Source: Plasmodiophora brassicae (Eukaryota; Endomyxa: Phytomyxea; Phytomyxea; Plasmodiophorida). Taken from it: a stretch of DNA of 64,000 bases. A program made the translations under genes and the position numbers. The first letter of the stretch is position 1. Each line of letters starts with the position of its first letter. Location of the stretch: the NCBI GenBank assembly GCA_036867785.1, contig CP145410.1, positions 744,001-808,000 of the forward strand. Reading direction: 5' to 3'. Under the pieces are notes generated by a model, which did not search any database, was not told where the DNA came from, and saw only the letters and a program-made list of their open reading frames with translations. Positions 50,375 through 61,774 of this stretch are shown here, piece by piece.

Positions 50375-51305
50375 ATGGCGGGACTGTTTGCCGGCCTGAG
50401 CGGCAAGATGGCGGGCGTCGCCATTGGTGTTGGCGCGGCAGCCACCCTGGTTCAACAGTCAATGTACGATGGTACGATATCGGCTTCCGCCACGCTCATT
50501 TGAAGTCGCTAACTCTCCGTGTGCAGTGGAAGCCGGGCACAGGGCCGTCATTTTCGATAGGCTGTCCGGTGTCAAGGAGTACGTTGTTCCTGAAGGTAAT
50601 CCTAGGCACGTTCTTTAGTTTCCTTCGACTTATCTGGTCGTAGGAACGCATTTCCTGATTCCTTGGCTCCAGACCCCCATTATCTTTGACGTTCGCACGA
50701 GGCCCCGTAACATCACGACGACAACGGGTACAAATGACCTGCAAGTTGTGAACCTTTCGCTGCGTGTGCTGTCGAAGCCCAACGAGCATCAGTTGCCCGA
50801 GCTGTACCGTCGTCTCGGTTTGGACTACGATGAGCGTGTTCTTCCTTCGATCGGCAACGAAGTCCTCAAGGCCACTGTCGCCCAGTACAACGCCGATCAG
50901 CTGTTAACCATGCGTGATCAAGTTTCCAAGGACATCCGTGAGGGACTGACGGCTCGTGCGAAGGAGTTCAACATTCTCCTTGATGACGTTTCCGTGACGC
51001 ACATCAACTTCTCGCGTGAGTTCAGCGCCGCTATTGAACAGAAGCAGGTGGCCCAGCAGGAGGCAGAACGTTCCAAGTTTGTCGTCCTGAAGGCGGAGCA
51101 GGAGAAGCTGGCCGCTATCATCCAGGCGGAAGGAGAATCTGAAGCCGCTCAGCTCATCTCGGATGCCCTTTCGAAGCACGGCGATGGCCTGATTGCCATC
51201 CGTCGTATCGAGACGGCCAGGCACGTCGCTGACACCCTGTCCAGATCAAAGAACGTGACCTACCTGCCGAACGGCAGCAATATGCTTCTCAACGTCGACC
51301 ACTGA
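50375..51305 (+). CDS. PHB1: Prohibitin 1
   Basis: Exons 50375-50471, 50527-50595 and 50644-51305 with introns of 55 and 48 bp; 275 aa, the usual length. The hydrophobic N-terminus ([14 protein letters not shown]) anchors the protein in the inner mitochondrial membrane. The SPFH/band-7 domain runs through [50 protein letters not shown] and [11 protein letters not shown], and the coiled coil [20 protein letters not shown] and [15 protein letters not shown] follows. All are near-identical to PHB1 of other eukaryotes. PHB1 and PHB2 form ring scaffolds that regulate m-AAA protease and membrane organisation. Confidence 0.97.
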
Positions 51306-51340
51306 GTGCCCCTCTTGTGTCACCTATTCTACAAAGATGA

Positions 51341-51621
51341 TTACTGTTTTGGTCGCCACGGTCGTCTGCGACATGGATTGTCCTGTAGCATTGGAACCGA
51401 AACAGGGTAACGCAGCTCAGGGCGAATGCGAAAGGCAACGATGGTAACCATCCCCGCGGTAACAAGGTCGGCAAACGAGGGGACGACGTTCTCCTGCACC
51501 CACTACGAGATAGAGTCATGGATGCCGTCGGTCGTGGTTCGTCCTGTTCGCTCGGTCACTTGTGGAAGAACAACCGGATCACGACACGTTCCGAAGCCCT
51601 TGCTGTGCCCCAGTCGCACGC
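51341..51621 (-). CDS. Small protein of unknown function, 5' end unresolved
   Basis: Two exons are supported: 51621-51560 and 51493-51341, joined across a 66-bp intron in phase. They read GHSKGFGTCRDPVVLPQENV, then VPSFADLVTAGMVTIVAFRI and a basic C-terminus ending RRRPWRPKQ. A branch-like CTAAC and an acceptor precede the first of these exons at 51622, so at least one more 5' exon with the ATG should lie between 51630 and 51940; I could not choose one. Codon use fits coding. The single hydrophobic stretch and basic tail would fit a small mitochondrial membrane protein, but no family is recognised. It converges with PHB1 36 bp away. Confidence 0.45.
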
Positions 51622-51950
51622 CTGCATGCGCCTCGGTGGCGTAGTTAGGTTAGGGCTGGCGCTAAAGGTCGTTCAGGGCAGAATAGCCGAGTGCGATATC
51701 GCTAAGTGTCATTCCACAGGAATCTGGAGGCGGGTTTTCAAGGCGGCAACAATATCGAGTCGCCGTTCGTTATGTGAATTTGGAGTGGCGCTCCAAACGG
51801 GTGTGCGCCCTCCGACAGGCCCTTGTGTGTTTCTCAGAAGACTGTTTATACGTGTGACGGCGACGCTTGACGGTCGTCATGGTACAGTACCAGGATTCAG
51901 TATAGTCATCGACTCATCGTAGAATACGCGCATTGGGTGTGGGGCCCAAT

Positions 51951-53585
51951 ATGGCGGGAGGACCTGGGTTTATCATGCCAGGATCGTCCATGGGCATGGA
52001 GCGCACAGTCATCGATGAAGGTCTGATACGCCAGGCAGTGATCGAGGATCGGAAGCCTGTGAAGGAGGAAGGGGCGCAGCCGACGGCCGACGATGACGAT
52101 GTCGACGAGGGCCTGGACGAAGACTTCAACTTGATCGAGATCGACTCGCTGTCGTTGTCGTTCCAGAACATCTTTAAGATCGACAACCTTCAGGGCTTCG
52201 CAAACCTGACCAAGCTCCAGCTCGACAACAACGTCATCGAGCGCATCGAGAACCTTGGGCACTTGGTCAACCTGACATGGCTCGACCTGTCGTTTAACAA
52301 CATCACGAAGATCGAAAACCTTGATGCGCTCATCAACCTCACCGACCTGTCATTGTTTCACAACCAGGTCAACGTCATCGAGAACCTTGATGCCCTGACC
52401 AAGCTCAACGTTCTATCCCTGGGCAATAACAACATCAAGGACGTGGAGAACATTGTTTACCTGCGGCGGTTCCAAGACCTTCGCCTGCTGAACTTGACGG
52501 GCAATCCCGTGTGCCGCGAGGACGATTACATGACGACGGTGCTCGCCTACCTGCAGCATCTGCACTACTTGGATTACGAAACGATTGATTCGGCGCAGGT
52601 AGTCAAGGCCAAAGAAGACAAGCAAGCGCAGCTTCTCGAGCTCGAAGAACTCGAGAAGCAGCACGCCCAGGAATCGGCGAAAGCGGTCAAGAAACAACTG
52701 TTCCGGGATGCGCTACAAAAGGCGAACCTGGCTGGTGTTGACGACCTCTTCGATGAAATGATTCGTGACGACGCGGAAATCGTTCGTCTACAACAGTTGC
52801 CGGGCTTCAAGACCGTCCTGCAAAGCTACAGGGAGAAGACGGAGAAGACGGTCAGCGAATTTGTTGAACGTATGCTTACTGCCAGCAATGCCGACCAGGA
52901 GGAGTTCGCTCTCTTCGTGGGCGCCCTCGTTAAGCTCCACAAGACCAACGAGACCGAATCCCTCGAGCGAATCCGCCAGTTCAAGAAAACGCAGAAGAAG
53001 ACATTGGGCGAGTTCACAAGTGGGGCCAAGGAGGGTGTTCCAGATGGCACGCTGATTGCCAAGCTGGCAGAAAGCGTGCAGAACCTGTCGGACGACTTGA
53101 TGGACCTGGAGATGCAGTGCACCGAGGAGGCGATGGAGTGCATCAATGAATTCGAGGGTACAGTCAGCAGGACGACAAAGGCGAACATTGAGCAGATGAG
53201 CAACTTTTTCCGACTGCTCGAGGATCTCGAACGTGTGTACTGGGAGGACCTCACCGCCCTTGTTCACGGTCTCATCGAGAAGTACAACGGATCGTCCGCC
53301 TCGGACAATCCCATCGAACCGGACACGACATTATCGACGATCCTGTCTGAGAAAGAGGCTCTGGAGACGTCCATCTCGAATTCGCACAACAACCATCTGG
53401 AGCGCATCCTCAAGTTCGGCGACGAGGTCGTCGATCGCGCCACGAAGAGCGCCGAACGCGTCTCCGCCGACGCCCGCAACAAGGAGTACCTTCGTAATCG
53501 TCGTCGCGTGTCCGAAATCTTCGACCTCGTCCAGCAGCTGAACACGCAGAACGGCATCGCCACGTCGCCGTCCGTAACCAAATAA
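51951..53585 (+). CDS. DRC3: Dynein regulatory complex subunit 3 (LRRC48)
   Basis: An intronless gene; the first ATG at 51951 gives 544 aa. The N-terminal VIDEGLIRQAV is the DRC3 start motif. Six SDS22-type leucine-rich repeats follow (LQLDNNVIERIENL, LDLSFNNITKIENL, LSLFHNQVNVIENL, LSLGNNNIKDVENI and so on), capped by LRLLNLTGNPVCREDDY and LHYLDY. The remaining ~330 residues are coiled coil. DRC3 is part of the nexin-dynein regulatory complex of motile axonemes in Chlamydomonas and animals. Its presence means the organism has a stage with a motile flagellum. Confidence 0.95.
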   Translation: MAGGPGFIMPGSSMGMERTVIDEGLIRQAVIEDRKPVKEEGAQPTADDDDVDEGLDEDFNLIEIDSLSLSFQNIFKIDNLQGFANLTKLQLDNNVIERIENLGHLVNLTWLDLSFNNITKIENLDALINLTDLSLFHNQVNVIENLDALTKLNVLSLGNNNIKDVENIVYLRRFQDLRLLNLTGNPVCREDDYMTTVLAYLQHLHYLDYETIDSAQVVKAKEDKQAQLLELEELEKQHAQESAKAVKKQLFRDALQKANLAGVDDLFDEMIRDDAEIVRLQQLPGFKTVLQSYREKTEKTVSEFVERMLTASNADQEEFALFVGALVKLHKTNETESLERIRQFKKTQKKTLGEFTSGAKEGVPDGTLIAKLAESVQNLSDDLMDLEMQCTEEAMECINEFEGTVSRTTKANIEQMSNFFRLLEDLERVYWEDLTALVHGLIEKYNGSSASDNPIEPDTTLSTILSEKEALETSISNSHNNHLERILKFGDEVVDRATKSAERVSADARNKEYLRNRRRVSEIFDLVQQLNTQNGIATSPSVTK

Positions 53586-53778
53586 TAAAGCCGCCGCCCC
53601 ATCAACCGCCATCCGCAAGCGTGCCCAGCGGGCCACAGTATCCAACTTGGCCTGCCTGCCGTCGCGTACAATGACATGCCAACGTGGCCACGGCACTTGT
53701 GATGTGCCCCGTGTCCTGTCACGACTCACGAGAGCGGTGACAGGCCCGCAGCAACTGCATTTTGCGGGAGCCCTCGTC

Positions 53779-54353
53779 ATGTACCGGTGGGCGCGTCGAG
53801 CGTACAGGGCGGTGGTTGCGACGCCTGACGCACCGAAGGCAATAGGCCCGTACAGCCAGGCTGTACGCGCGAATGGGTTTCTGTTCGTGTCTGGCATGAT
53901 CGGGTTTGTTCCCGAGGTCGGGGGTGCTCGCCTGATGCTGGAGGGCTCTGGGCGATCCTGAATCCGAGTTGCACAGACTATGGAGCTTGCATCGAAGAGT
54001 GATGTAAAGCTACAGACGGAACAAGTTCGTACCTTTGGTAGCTGTGGTGCTGGGGTTCTGACGCGCCAGACAGGCGCTGAAGAACATGGTCAATGTTTTA
54101 CGTGCTGGCGGCAGCAATCCGGACAAGGTGGTCAAGACAACGGTCTTGATGACCGACATGGATAACTACAAAGTAATCAATGAGGTTTACGCGAAATGTC
54201 AGCCGTCGATATCTTTGCATGTAGCCGTTTCGTCTAACTTTTGTCTCAGTCTTCACTAAGGATTTCCCAGCCCGCGCCGCGTTTGCTGTCAAGGCGCTTC
54301 CTGCCAATGCTCTCGTCGAGATCGAATGCGTGGCGATGTGTGAAGAAGACTGA
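53779..54353 (+). CDS. RIDA: RidA-family reactive intermediate deaminase
   Basis: Exons 53779-53916, 53977-54024, 54074-54197 and 54250-54353 (introns 60, 49 and 52 bp) sum to 137 aa. Family motifs: APKAIGPYSQAVRANGFLFV, GMIGFVPETMEL, TEQALKNMVNVLRAGGS, KVVKTTVLMTDMDNYKVINE and FPARAAFAVKALPANALVEI ending IECVAM. RidA hydrolyses 2-aminoacrylate-type imines released by PLP enzymes and is often mitochondrial; the basic N-terminus MYRWARRAYRAV would fit an import signal. The frame is open upstream of the chosen ATG, so a longer leader is possible. Confidence 0.93.
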
Positions 54354-54471
54354 AGCGTCGAACATGCGCGAAACACCAATACCACGCGGTTGTCGTAATG
54401 CAATCCTATGGCAATCGTTGCTGTGTACGCGTTGCCGAAAAGGTCGTAGTCGTATCGCTTGGCCAGTTGGT

Positions 54472-56423
54472 TTATCGTAGTATGCCAGTTCGCCAATAGT
54501 GGAGCTTCTTCCGCAGCAGCATGTTGAAGTCAATGTCATTGCCAGGCGGTGGCAGATTGCGCTGCGCTGTCGCTTTGGCAGGATCGAATGGCCAGTCGTT
54601 CTGCAGATCTAGATGCTGTGGCTCAAGATAATCCGATCGCCTACAACGCCACTCAGAGATCTCGCTGACAAGAACCCTGGTCACGTACAGGGCTGTGCGA
54701 ATATCTGGGCGCCTCTCTAAGGATTGCACCCACTTCGGGTCAACTTGTTTTGGTATCTCCTTCTTGGGCGGCGGAGGGGCTTCAACATCAACGGGAGGGA
54801 GCTCGCCGAATACGGTTGTATTTCGAATGTCGACATGAACGGCCTTAGCATAATGTCAGTAGTTGGACATAGACAGTTCGAGAACGCTACCTTTGTTGCA
54901 GCACGCTCCCTCACAGTAGATTCATCAACAAATGGCGCTTCGGTCATGGCACTTGACATTAACTCATTGCGATGATGCTGGAGCCACAGCGTCGAATTCG
55001 GTGCTGGCCGTGCCAGGACAGAATCAGATTCAGTGGCCGTTGCACCGCTGCTTAACACTGCTTTGATCTTTGCGGCACTTGTAAACCGTCCGACCGGAGG
55101 CAGCGGAGGAGTTGGCCTTGGTACAGTCGAGTCGCCACTCTGCGCCCCGACGTGTACGGCTGGTTGAGGCTCAGGTTCTGGAAGCGGCGCCGGCCCAGCG
55201 CGCGGCAAGAGAGAATCGTCGTCTTCATCTGCCTTGGCAGCGTCCGAGAATTCGTCAGAAAAGAACCCCGCATCTGCCTCCGCTTCTTCTCGCTGGGTAC
55301 TCGCCTCAGCACACTCTTTCGTCGAACCCAGTGTGGCACTTTCAACGCGAGCAACTTGACTCTCTGGCATCTCAGCAGATACGTCATCATTCGAGGGCTC
55401 CAATAGAGAACGGCGTGCGTCAAGTTCGTCATGACAAGTTGAATCGGGCAGCGCATCCGCAGATGTCGCGATTGGCCAAACTTCCACAGATCCATCATAG
55501 AGCGCGACAAGCAGCTGAGGAGACTCTGTTGGTTCCCCTTCGCGATTAAACCCGAGGAAAGCGAGCGCGACCACAGCGCTGTTGCAGGCAAGCTGTGCCA
55601 GGACGCACCCACCATCAAGATCTCGAACGGACACGATGCCGTTTGCAAGCCCAATAGCAACGACATGCATTGGGCCGGTATCCATGCTGACAACAGCAGC
55701 ATCCTCTTTCCATTCATGAGCAACAGAGAATGATCCTTCTCCAGGCGAAACGACGCGAATGTTCCCGTCAGCATCGGCGAATAACGACGACGTTCGATTT
55801 CGCCATGCGATCGCAGAACGGGAAACCGAACTCGTGCTTATAGCGCATTGCAGAGTACCGTCAAGAGCATTTCGAATGACAATGGTACCGCTTTTGGCGG
55901 CAGCAAAGACGACGTCATCGCAAGCGGCGATCGCAGTAATCGCATCGTTCAGCGTCAGGGCGGAATAAGACCAAATAGGGCCATGTGCGGCGAGACTCCA
56001 CAGAGTCGTTCGCCCATCCGCATCTCCGATCATTATCTGCGAATTGCCCACGACGTCGATAGCAGTAATCGCGGCCTGCCCAGCCTGGATCTGCAGCACA
56101 ACCCCATCCATCGTCATGGAAGTGTAGAGTACTCGGTTGGAAGGCGACTGGAGCATGTACATATAGTCTTCATCGGCACGTAGCGATATGATGGGCGCAC
56201 GTCGATGCGCACCGGTCGCACTGACGATGAGCGCGAACGTACGATGCGGGGCGGCGTCGTCCCGCAACGACAGCACATGGACCTGTGCAGTTGCAGTGGC
56301 CAAGATCACCACCTTCTGACGATCTGCGACGCCCCCGCAGACCACAGCGGACAGGTCACAGGTCGGGATCCTGCCGAACCGGACCGTCGTGTCAATGTCG
56401 GGCGACAGCGACGACGACGCCAT
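54472..56423 (-). CDS. WD40-repeat protein of unknown family
   Basis: Exons 56423-54891 and 54843-54472 with a 47-bp intron; 634 aa. The first ~330 residues form a seven-bladed WD40-like propeller with weak but regular blades (for example ITAIDVVGNSQIMIGDADGR ending TTLWSL, AIAACDDVVFAAAKSGTIVI, SRSAIAWRNRTSSLFADADG and LLVALYDGSVEVWPIA). The middle is acidic, Ser- and Pro-rich. The C-terminal ~120 residues (from VFGELPPVDVEAPPPPKKEI to LLRKKLHYW) look globular and are probably a partner-binding tail. I do not recognise the orthologue. Confidence 0.75.
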
Positions 56424-57094
56424 TTTTGCTGGCTGGGCCCCCAGTCCCCCACACGATCGGAACTTGCCCGCAGCATATGCCGCTCTTATGTTACGCGTCC
56501 GAAGACGCAGGATGGTTCAGATTATCTTGTCAGGTGGTGGTGGTGGTGGGAGGCAGCAAGTGCGGGTGTGTCATCCGCGCACCTAATGCCCCTTGCACGA
56601 GAAGCGAGGCGCTAGTTTACATAATTATGGTTCGTCGTTACGGTGCCAACGTGGAAGCTATTGCAGGGGCGGGACGGGTGGTCTATAATGAGAGCATTGA
56701 TAGGCGTTTCAGGCTGAAATCCCAAAAATACGTATCAGGTGTCAGAGCGCGCGGTATAATAGGTTGACGACCGACGCGTGGAGTCATGCACTGCGGAGCG
56801 TGCCATTATTGGCGGCCATAGTCATTCTCATTCGCGCGATCAACCACCGGAGGTTGTCGTTCATATCGGCTGCCGTTGTTACGTTGCGATTCGGGCGCCC
56901 GGGTGGTTCCCGCGTGCCGTATCGATCTGTGACTGGCTGCACACGGTCTCGCTGACAGTCAGCCTGTCTCGAACGCGTGATCTCAGCGTCTGACCCTGGG
57001 CCTGACCGCGTGCTCTCATTCGGCAATCAACACCGGTCGTCCTTTGCATCAACGGAGGCACAGGCGACGATCGCGATCACGATCGGGAGCCCGC
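56424..57094. other. Intergenic or undetected 5' exons
   Basis: About 670 bp. An ATG at 56627 opens a short coding-like segment (MVRRYGANVEAIAGAGRVVY) that ends at a possible donor near 56736, but no in-phase continuation could be fixed. It may be the first exon of the following small gene or a separate small gene. A (GGT)n-like run lies at about 56531-56550. Confidence 0.35.
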
Positions 57095-57451
57095 ATGTCC
57101 AGCAAGACTATTCGGGAGCGCCATCGGCAACATCATCCTCGGCCACGATCCGACGACACGCCGCCGCCACTCATGACGACGTCCACGGGCACCGACGGCG
57201 AATCGGAAACGGCATCATATCCCAACTGGGAAATGCTGCCGGATGCACCGTTCAATGGGTCAGGCAAACTCATGACCAGGCACCAATACCATCGTCGACG
57301 GAAGCGCAAGTTCAAGTCGTCGTCACAGTGCGACACCGAGCTGAACCCGTTCAACGTCCAAGAAATTGGCTCCATGACGGCATATGCTGTTCAGTCAGGT
57401 CCACCTGCACACAACGCCGACGACGAAATAAATGCAATGGACGTGCTCTAG
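57095..57451 (+). CDS. Small hypothetical protein, start uncertain
   Basis: From the ATG at 57095 the frame gives 118 aa; it stays open further 5', so spliced upstream exons are possible. The protein is basic and His/Arg-rich at the N-terminus (RERHRQHHPRPRS), then YPNWEMLPDAPFNGSGKLMT, a basic patch HRRRKRKFKSSS that could be a nuclear localisation signal, and an acidic end (DDEINAMDVL). No domain is recognised. Codon use in the second half is coding-like. Confidence 0.45.
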   Translation: MSSKTIRERHRQHHPRPRSDDTPPPLMTTSTGTDGESETASYPNWEMLPDAPFNGSGKLMTRHQYHRRRKRKFKSSSQCDTELNPFNVQEIGSMTAYAVQSGPPAHNADDEINAMDVL

Positions 57452-57654
57452 TACGTCTGTGCAATAGTATAGTAAATGTGAACCGTACGTGTATGGCACA
57501 TCGTGTGTGCAACCCGAGTCCTCGAGCTACTACTAGTTACTGTCTCTCGCCCTGAGCAGAGGAGAGGTTCCGGTCCGATCACAGGTTGCCCTGCTTAAAC
57601 CAGGAAATGGCAGCACGACACGCTTTAGGAAGTAGGAAGGGTGCAATAATTTCA

Positions 57655-60600
57655 TTAGTTAGCCTGCCTTCTGTAGAACAGCACATACGCGTCCTTTGTA
57701 CAGATTTCCTCCGATTCGACAACGCGGACGACATCGTCGTCGAACAGCCGCCACGCCCCATCAAGCCCTTTGCAGAACGCGGTGTAGTGGCCGAAGAACG
57801 AGGCGCCGTGGTGGTTGATTACGCTAAACAATTCGTAACGAACGGGAAGCTGACCATCGCTCCACGAGACGAATCCGTCCAGATCGAGGTCACGCAGCGG
57901 AAACTCGACCTTCTTTGAGATCTTATTCGGCGTGTTTCCAAACAGGAAATGCTGTCGGATACTGTCAAAGCGTTTCAGATGGAGAACAAGAATATCCGGA
58001 AGCCGGTACAGGCTAATCCGCTTCGACGCACTGCCTAGCTTATGGCAAGCCGGGCAACGCCAGTCGTTGATGCCCAGCGACTCCACACGAGTGAACTCCC
58101 TGAGGCAATCCCCGATCGTGACAGGACGCTCGCCAGACGGCAAATCGAGATTAGAATCCGACCCTTCTTCACCCGCTTCCGCATCATCAATCGCGTTAAA
58201 CTCGCCCATGTCGAAGTAGAGGAGATGCGCCGTTTCAGCCGTGACAGACAGAATTGCATCGGGAGCGACGTGGACGACCGAATCAGCGTCTTCAATACCC
58301 ATGATGCGCTGCTCTGATGGGATCAGCAATTCAATGCGCCAGGGCGATGCCGATGCCTTGCCCGACTCGGATCCACGTGCGAGCATGGTCCGAACACTGT
58401 CGTACAGGGCAGAGCCGAGCACGTTACGATCTTGTGGAATATCGATAACGAATGGACGGCCACGGAACAGCATCTGGTCGCCACGCATCGAGATCTGCCG
58501 GATGATGCAAGACAGAGGAGCCGTGCCAGGGCGTATCTCAAACGCGGCAAGCATCAGGGAACCCTGATCCCGGTTCGGAGGTTGTCCATTTTCAGGCATC
58601 ATGATCAGCGGATGAGACTGCGCGAAATACGCCATGACAAGAGGGTTTCCTTGGGTGTAATCGCGTCGCGACAGCAACGTAGGAAGCAGGCATCGCTCGA
58701 GCGTCGAAGGCGTTACCTTAGAAGGGACCGCAATAGTAAGCTTTGTCGGACGAGCTCCCGAACGGGGGCAATAGATGACAGTACGCGGGGACATTGCCTC
58801 GGGGAGCGGCAGGGAAACGCAGGTAAACGCGTCAAATTTCACAGATGGCGGGCACGTGCCATTAGGGCATACCAGTTCCGATTTGAACTGCCCACACAGG
58901 TAATCGACAATGATGGACTGGTTTCGGGCGAGATAGTTTGTCCATTGCTCGGCAGCAACGAGTTCGTCGGGGCGGCCGTTGCTGTCCGTGATGGGAATAT
59001 ACGGCTTCGAGTGGATTCGGTTCAGATCCTCGTGTAGGCCATCAAGTAGGAACGCGAGAAATTCCTGGGCGTCATGTTGCTGAGTACCGGCAAACTGGGT
59101 CGCATGTGCCGCCAGCGTGGATTTAAATTCACGTGCGTCGACGACATCGTGTGGACCAAACCACATCTCCTTCAGAAGGCAAGCGTAGGCTGCGGCGAGG
59201 CGGCCTTGGCAGCCCAGCGGATTGTCACAATTCAGTTCCAGTCTGAAACTGTCAGACAGAAACGGGCGAGATATCTCCCAGCAATTGCTCAGGCACTGAA
59301 GCGCCGCGTTCACGTAACAGGAGTTGCCAATGTTGCGAATCCCAACCGTACCAGGGGCACGCTGCCTAACGACGGTCAGCTTGCCACATGATTGCTCCAT
59401 ATGATAGGGGCGATGGCTTTGGAGACAGCCGCTTGAGCAATAGCGGACCAGGCTGCAGCGAGCACATCGAAAAACACGAGCGCCAGCAACGATACGTTGG
59501 TAGCAGGCATCACAAGAGTCGGCTTCGCCACGTGGAGATAGAGGACAGACCGAAGGAGGCCAGAGTCCGGTCGGAAGACGACGTTCAATGGCAATTGAGT
59601 CGCCATTGGCAAACCCGAGCTCGCGCAAAGTTACGTCGACTGGCAAAAGTCTGCCAAGGTGGACGGCACGCACCTCGGTCGCGGTGGCAACCCATACGGA
59701 ACAGAGGGCCTGGAGGATAGACCGAACAGTGTGCAAGGCGCTGCACGTAAAGACAACGACGGGCTTGTCGGTCGACTTCGCAAATAACGTCGTCGGGTAC
59801 AATTCGCAGTCGAGCTTGACAACTGGTTGCCAAGTGCTCAAGCCGTCGTCCCCCGATGGTGCTATAACATGCCGTCGAACACAGGGGCCGCCACCGAAGC
59901 GCTTCATCAGCATATCCCACACTTCATCCGTCACGATCACGTAGTCCTGCTTGCGAATACCGGGACGCACGCTGAGGCCGTCGTCGAATGGGGCGAGTGT
60001 CTGGTGAACGGCATCTCCAGCCGACTTCATATCACCAGTGTCAGGCGAACCAGAGTCTCGGTCGCGGGATTCGTCGCTATCCAATAACGCCGCATTATCA
60101 ACCGGCCCTGGAGAACCATCGTAATCCGCCTTGCTGAGCAACTCGAACTGTGCCCACCAGGCACCTGAACGCAGTTCTAAGATGGTGTCCAAACAAGCAC
60201 GCACACCAAACATCGAAATTACCATTAACAATGGGAAGCGTGAGAGGACTCGAGACGTCCACGGTCGCGTACTGTAGCCTGGACGAAACGGTCCCGTAGA
60301 AGTCCCGGTCGGTTATCTCAGACGATGGCTCGCCGCACAGACGATTATATGATTCCTGAGCTAAAGCAGAATTGCCCAGCTTGAAGGACGTTGCATAGTC
60401 ATCTTTAGCATCGGCGAACCTGCCCATGACCTCTCGCGCACGGCCACGATTGAAGTAGGACTTCGGGTTCTTCGGGTCTACTTCGATCGCTCTGGAAAAG
60501 TCCTGGTCGGCCTCGACTGGCTGGGACATTCTCAACCGGGACATGCCGCGGTTTCGAAGCAAGACGACCAAACGGTCACGGTCGGCGTGATCCAGCGCGG

Positions 60601-60769
60601 CCGAGAACAACTCAACGGCACGCGCGTACTCGCCGTTACGGAAGGCGTCGTTGCCTGCCTGGTGCATCGAGGCCAGTTTCTGTTGTCGCCCAGGGACAGC
60701 GGCACCGTCTTCAACGCTGCCGCCCTCGGCAGACTGTCGGTCGTCAGCAGCGGCCATGCCGTCGGTCAT
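57655..60769 (-). CDS. Ubiquitin-specific protease with TPR, DUSP and MYND domains
   Basis: Exon 1 60769-60223 and exon 2 60164-57655, joined across a 58-bp intron; 1018 aa. Residues ~25-135 are three TPRs (QAGNDAFRNGEYARAVELFS...PKNPKSYFNRGRAREVMGRF). Residues ~184-270 are a DUSP domain (AWWAQFELLSKADY, PGPVDNAALL, DYVIVTDEVWDML), followed by a ubiquitin-like segment. Residues ~400-442 are a MYND finger (CDACYQRI...CARCSLVRYCSSGCLQSHRP). The USP catalytic domain has the Cys box NIGNSCYVNAALQCL at about 465 and the His box near the C-terminus (HHGASFFGHYTAFC, then WRLFDDDVV). Catalytic Cys and His are present, so it should cleave ubiquitin. The first ATG used is at 60769. DUSP-USP resembles USP4/11/15; TPR plus MYND additions are unusual. 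Confidence 0.92.
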
Positions 60770-60935
60770 TCGTCGCGCAATACTCGTCCGCGGGTTTTCT
60801 GCGGCCACGCGGTACTACTGGTGGTAGTCGGTGGAGTGGACGGGTGAGGATGGAGGACCTTCCCCGCATCCCCTTGTTCCGCATGCGTATGCCACAGGAG
60901 CCTGTTTATTGAGCCGACAACGACCTAGGTAGCCA

Positions 60936-61490
60936 TCATTTCAAGATGACTGTGTCGATCTCCTGGACGATGCCTTTGCTGTTGCAGTGTATGTCCTTTT
61001 TGACAACGTCGGCAACGCCGTTCACGTTCAGCACTTTCTCGTTCTTGCATCTCTGGAACTCCCTGCCGAAGATCTTCTTCTTACTGCATTTGTTTCGGCT
61101 CACTATGCGAAACGTAAGGGTGTCGCCTGATATGGACTTGGCTTCCTTGTTCTGTTCCAGATCTTTGGCGGAGTTCTGATTCGGGATGGTGAGCCGGCCA
61201 AGGATGGGGGCCACCGTGTCGTTCTTCCCGCTTAGCAACTGGGACTTCGTATCCGTCGACAGTTTCGCAAACGCATCGTCATCAGGAGCCAGCAGCGTCC
61301 AGCTGGATAAGGACGTCATGGAGTCAGCAACTCCCGATTCATTCATGACCTTGATCAGCGTCTGAAATTGTGGACCCGCGTTCGAAAGGCATTGCAGAAT
61401 CGGATTCGCATACATAACAGACTCTATACCAGGTGGCGATACGGCCAGCACGGTTACAATCGCCAGCGTTACACTTATGCGGACGCTCAT
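60936..61490 (-). CDS. Secreted fasciclin (FAS1)-domain protein
   Basis: The first ATG at 61490 gives 184 aa. A signal peptide (MSVRISVTLAIVTVLAV) is followed by one FAS1 domain: FQTLIKVMNESGVADSM, the H1 motif WTLLAPDDDAFAKL, a degenerate middle, and the terminal VLNVNGVADVVKKDIHCNSK with VQEIDTVIL. FAS1 domains mediate adhesion at cell surfaces and matrices. There is no GPI signal or membrane span, so it should be secreted as a single-domain protein. Confidence 0.88.
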   Translation of the reverse strand: MSVRISVTLAIVTVLAVSPPGIESVMYANPILQCLSNAGPQFQTLIKVMNESGVADSMTSLSSWTLLAPDDDAFAKLSTDTKSQLLSGKNDTVAPILGRLTIPNQNSAKDLEQNKEAKSISGDTLTFRIVSRNKCSKKKIFGREFQRCKNEKVLNVNGVADVVKKDIHCNSKGIVQEIDTVILK

Positions 61491-61774
61491 GGTTGGTCGC
61501 AACACCCGTGTATCACAATGACGAAGGGCTCGGCCGGTCGGAACGGAACTGCTGGGCAATGCGGCCAGTTTGTGGATCGGAGCAACGCCGTTCTACGGAA
61601 CAGTTCCGCCTCATCTTGCCATTCCGGTATCTGCGTAGTCTACGATTCTCGTAAATTCCATAATTCGACTCCAGGTTGGAGATCCGCATGCCAGAGTAGG
61701 TTATGTAGGCAATGATAGTTTAGGCGACTCGACGCACAAATCACAATCCTCGCGGACGGGGTGCGAGGACCGCC

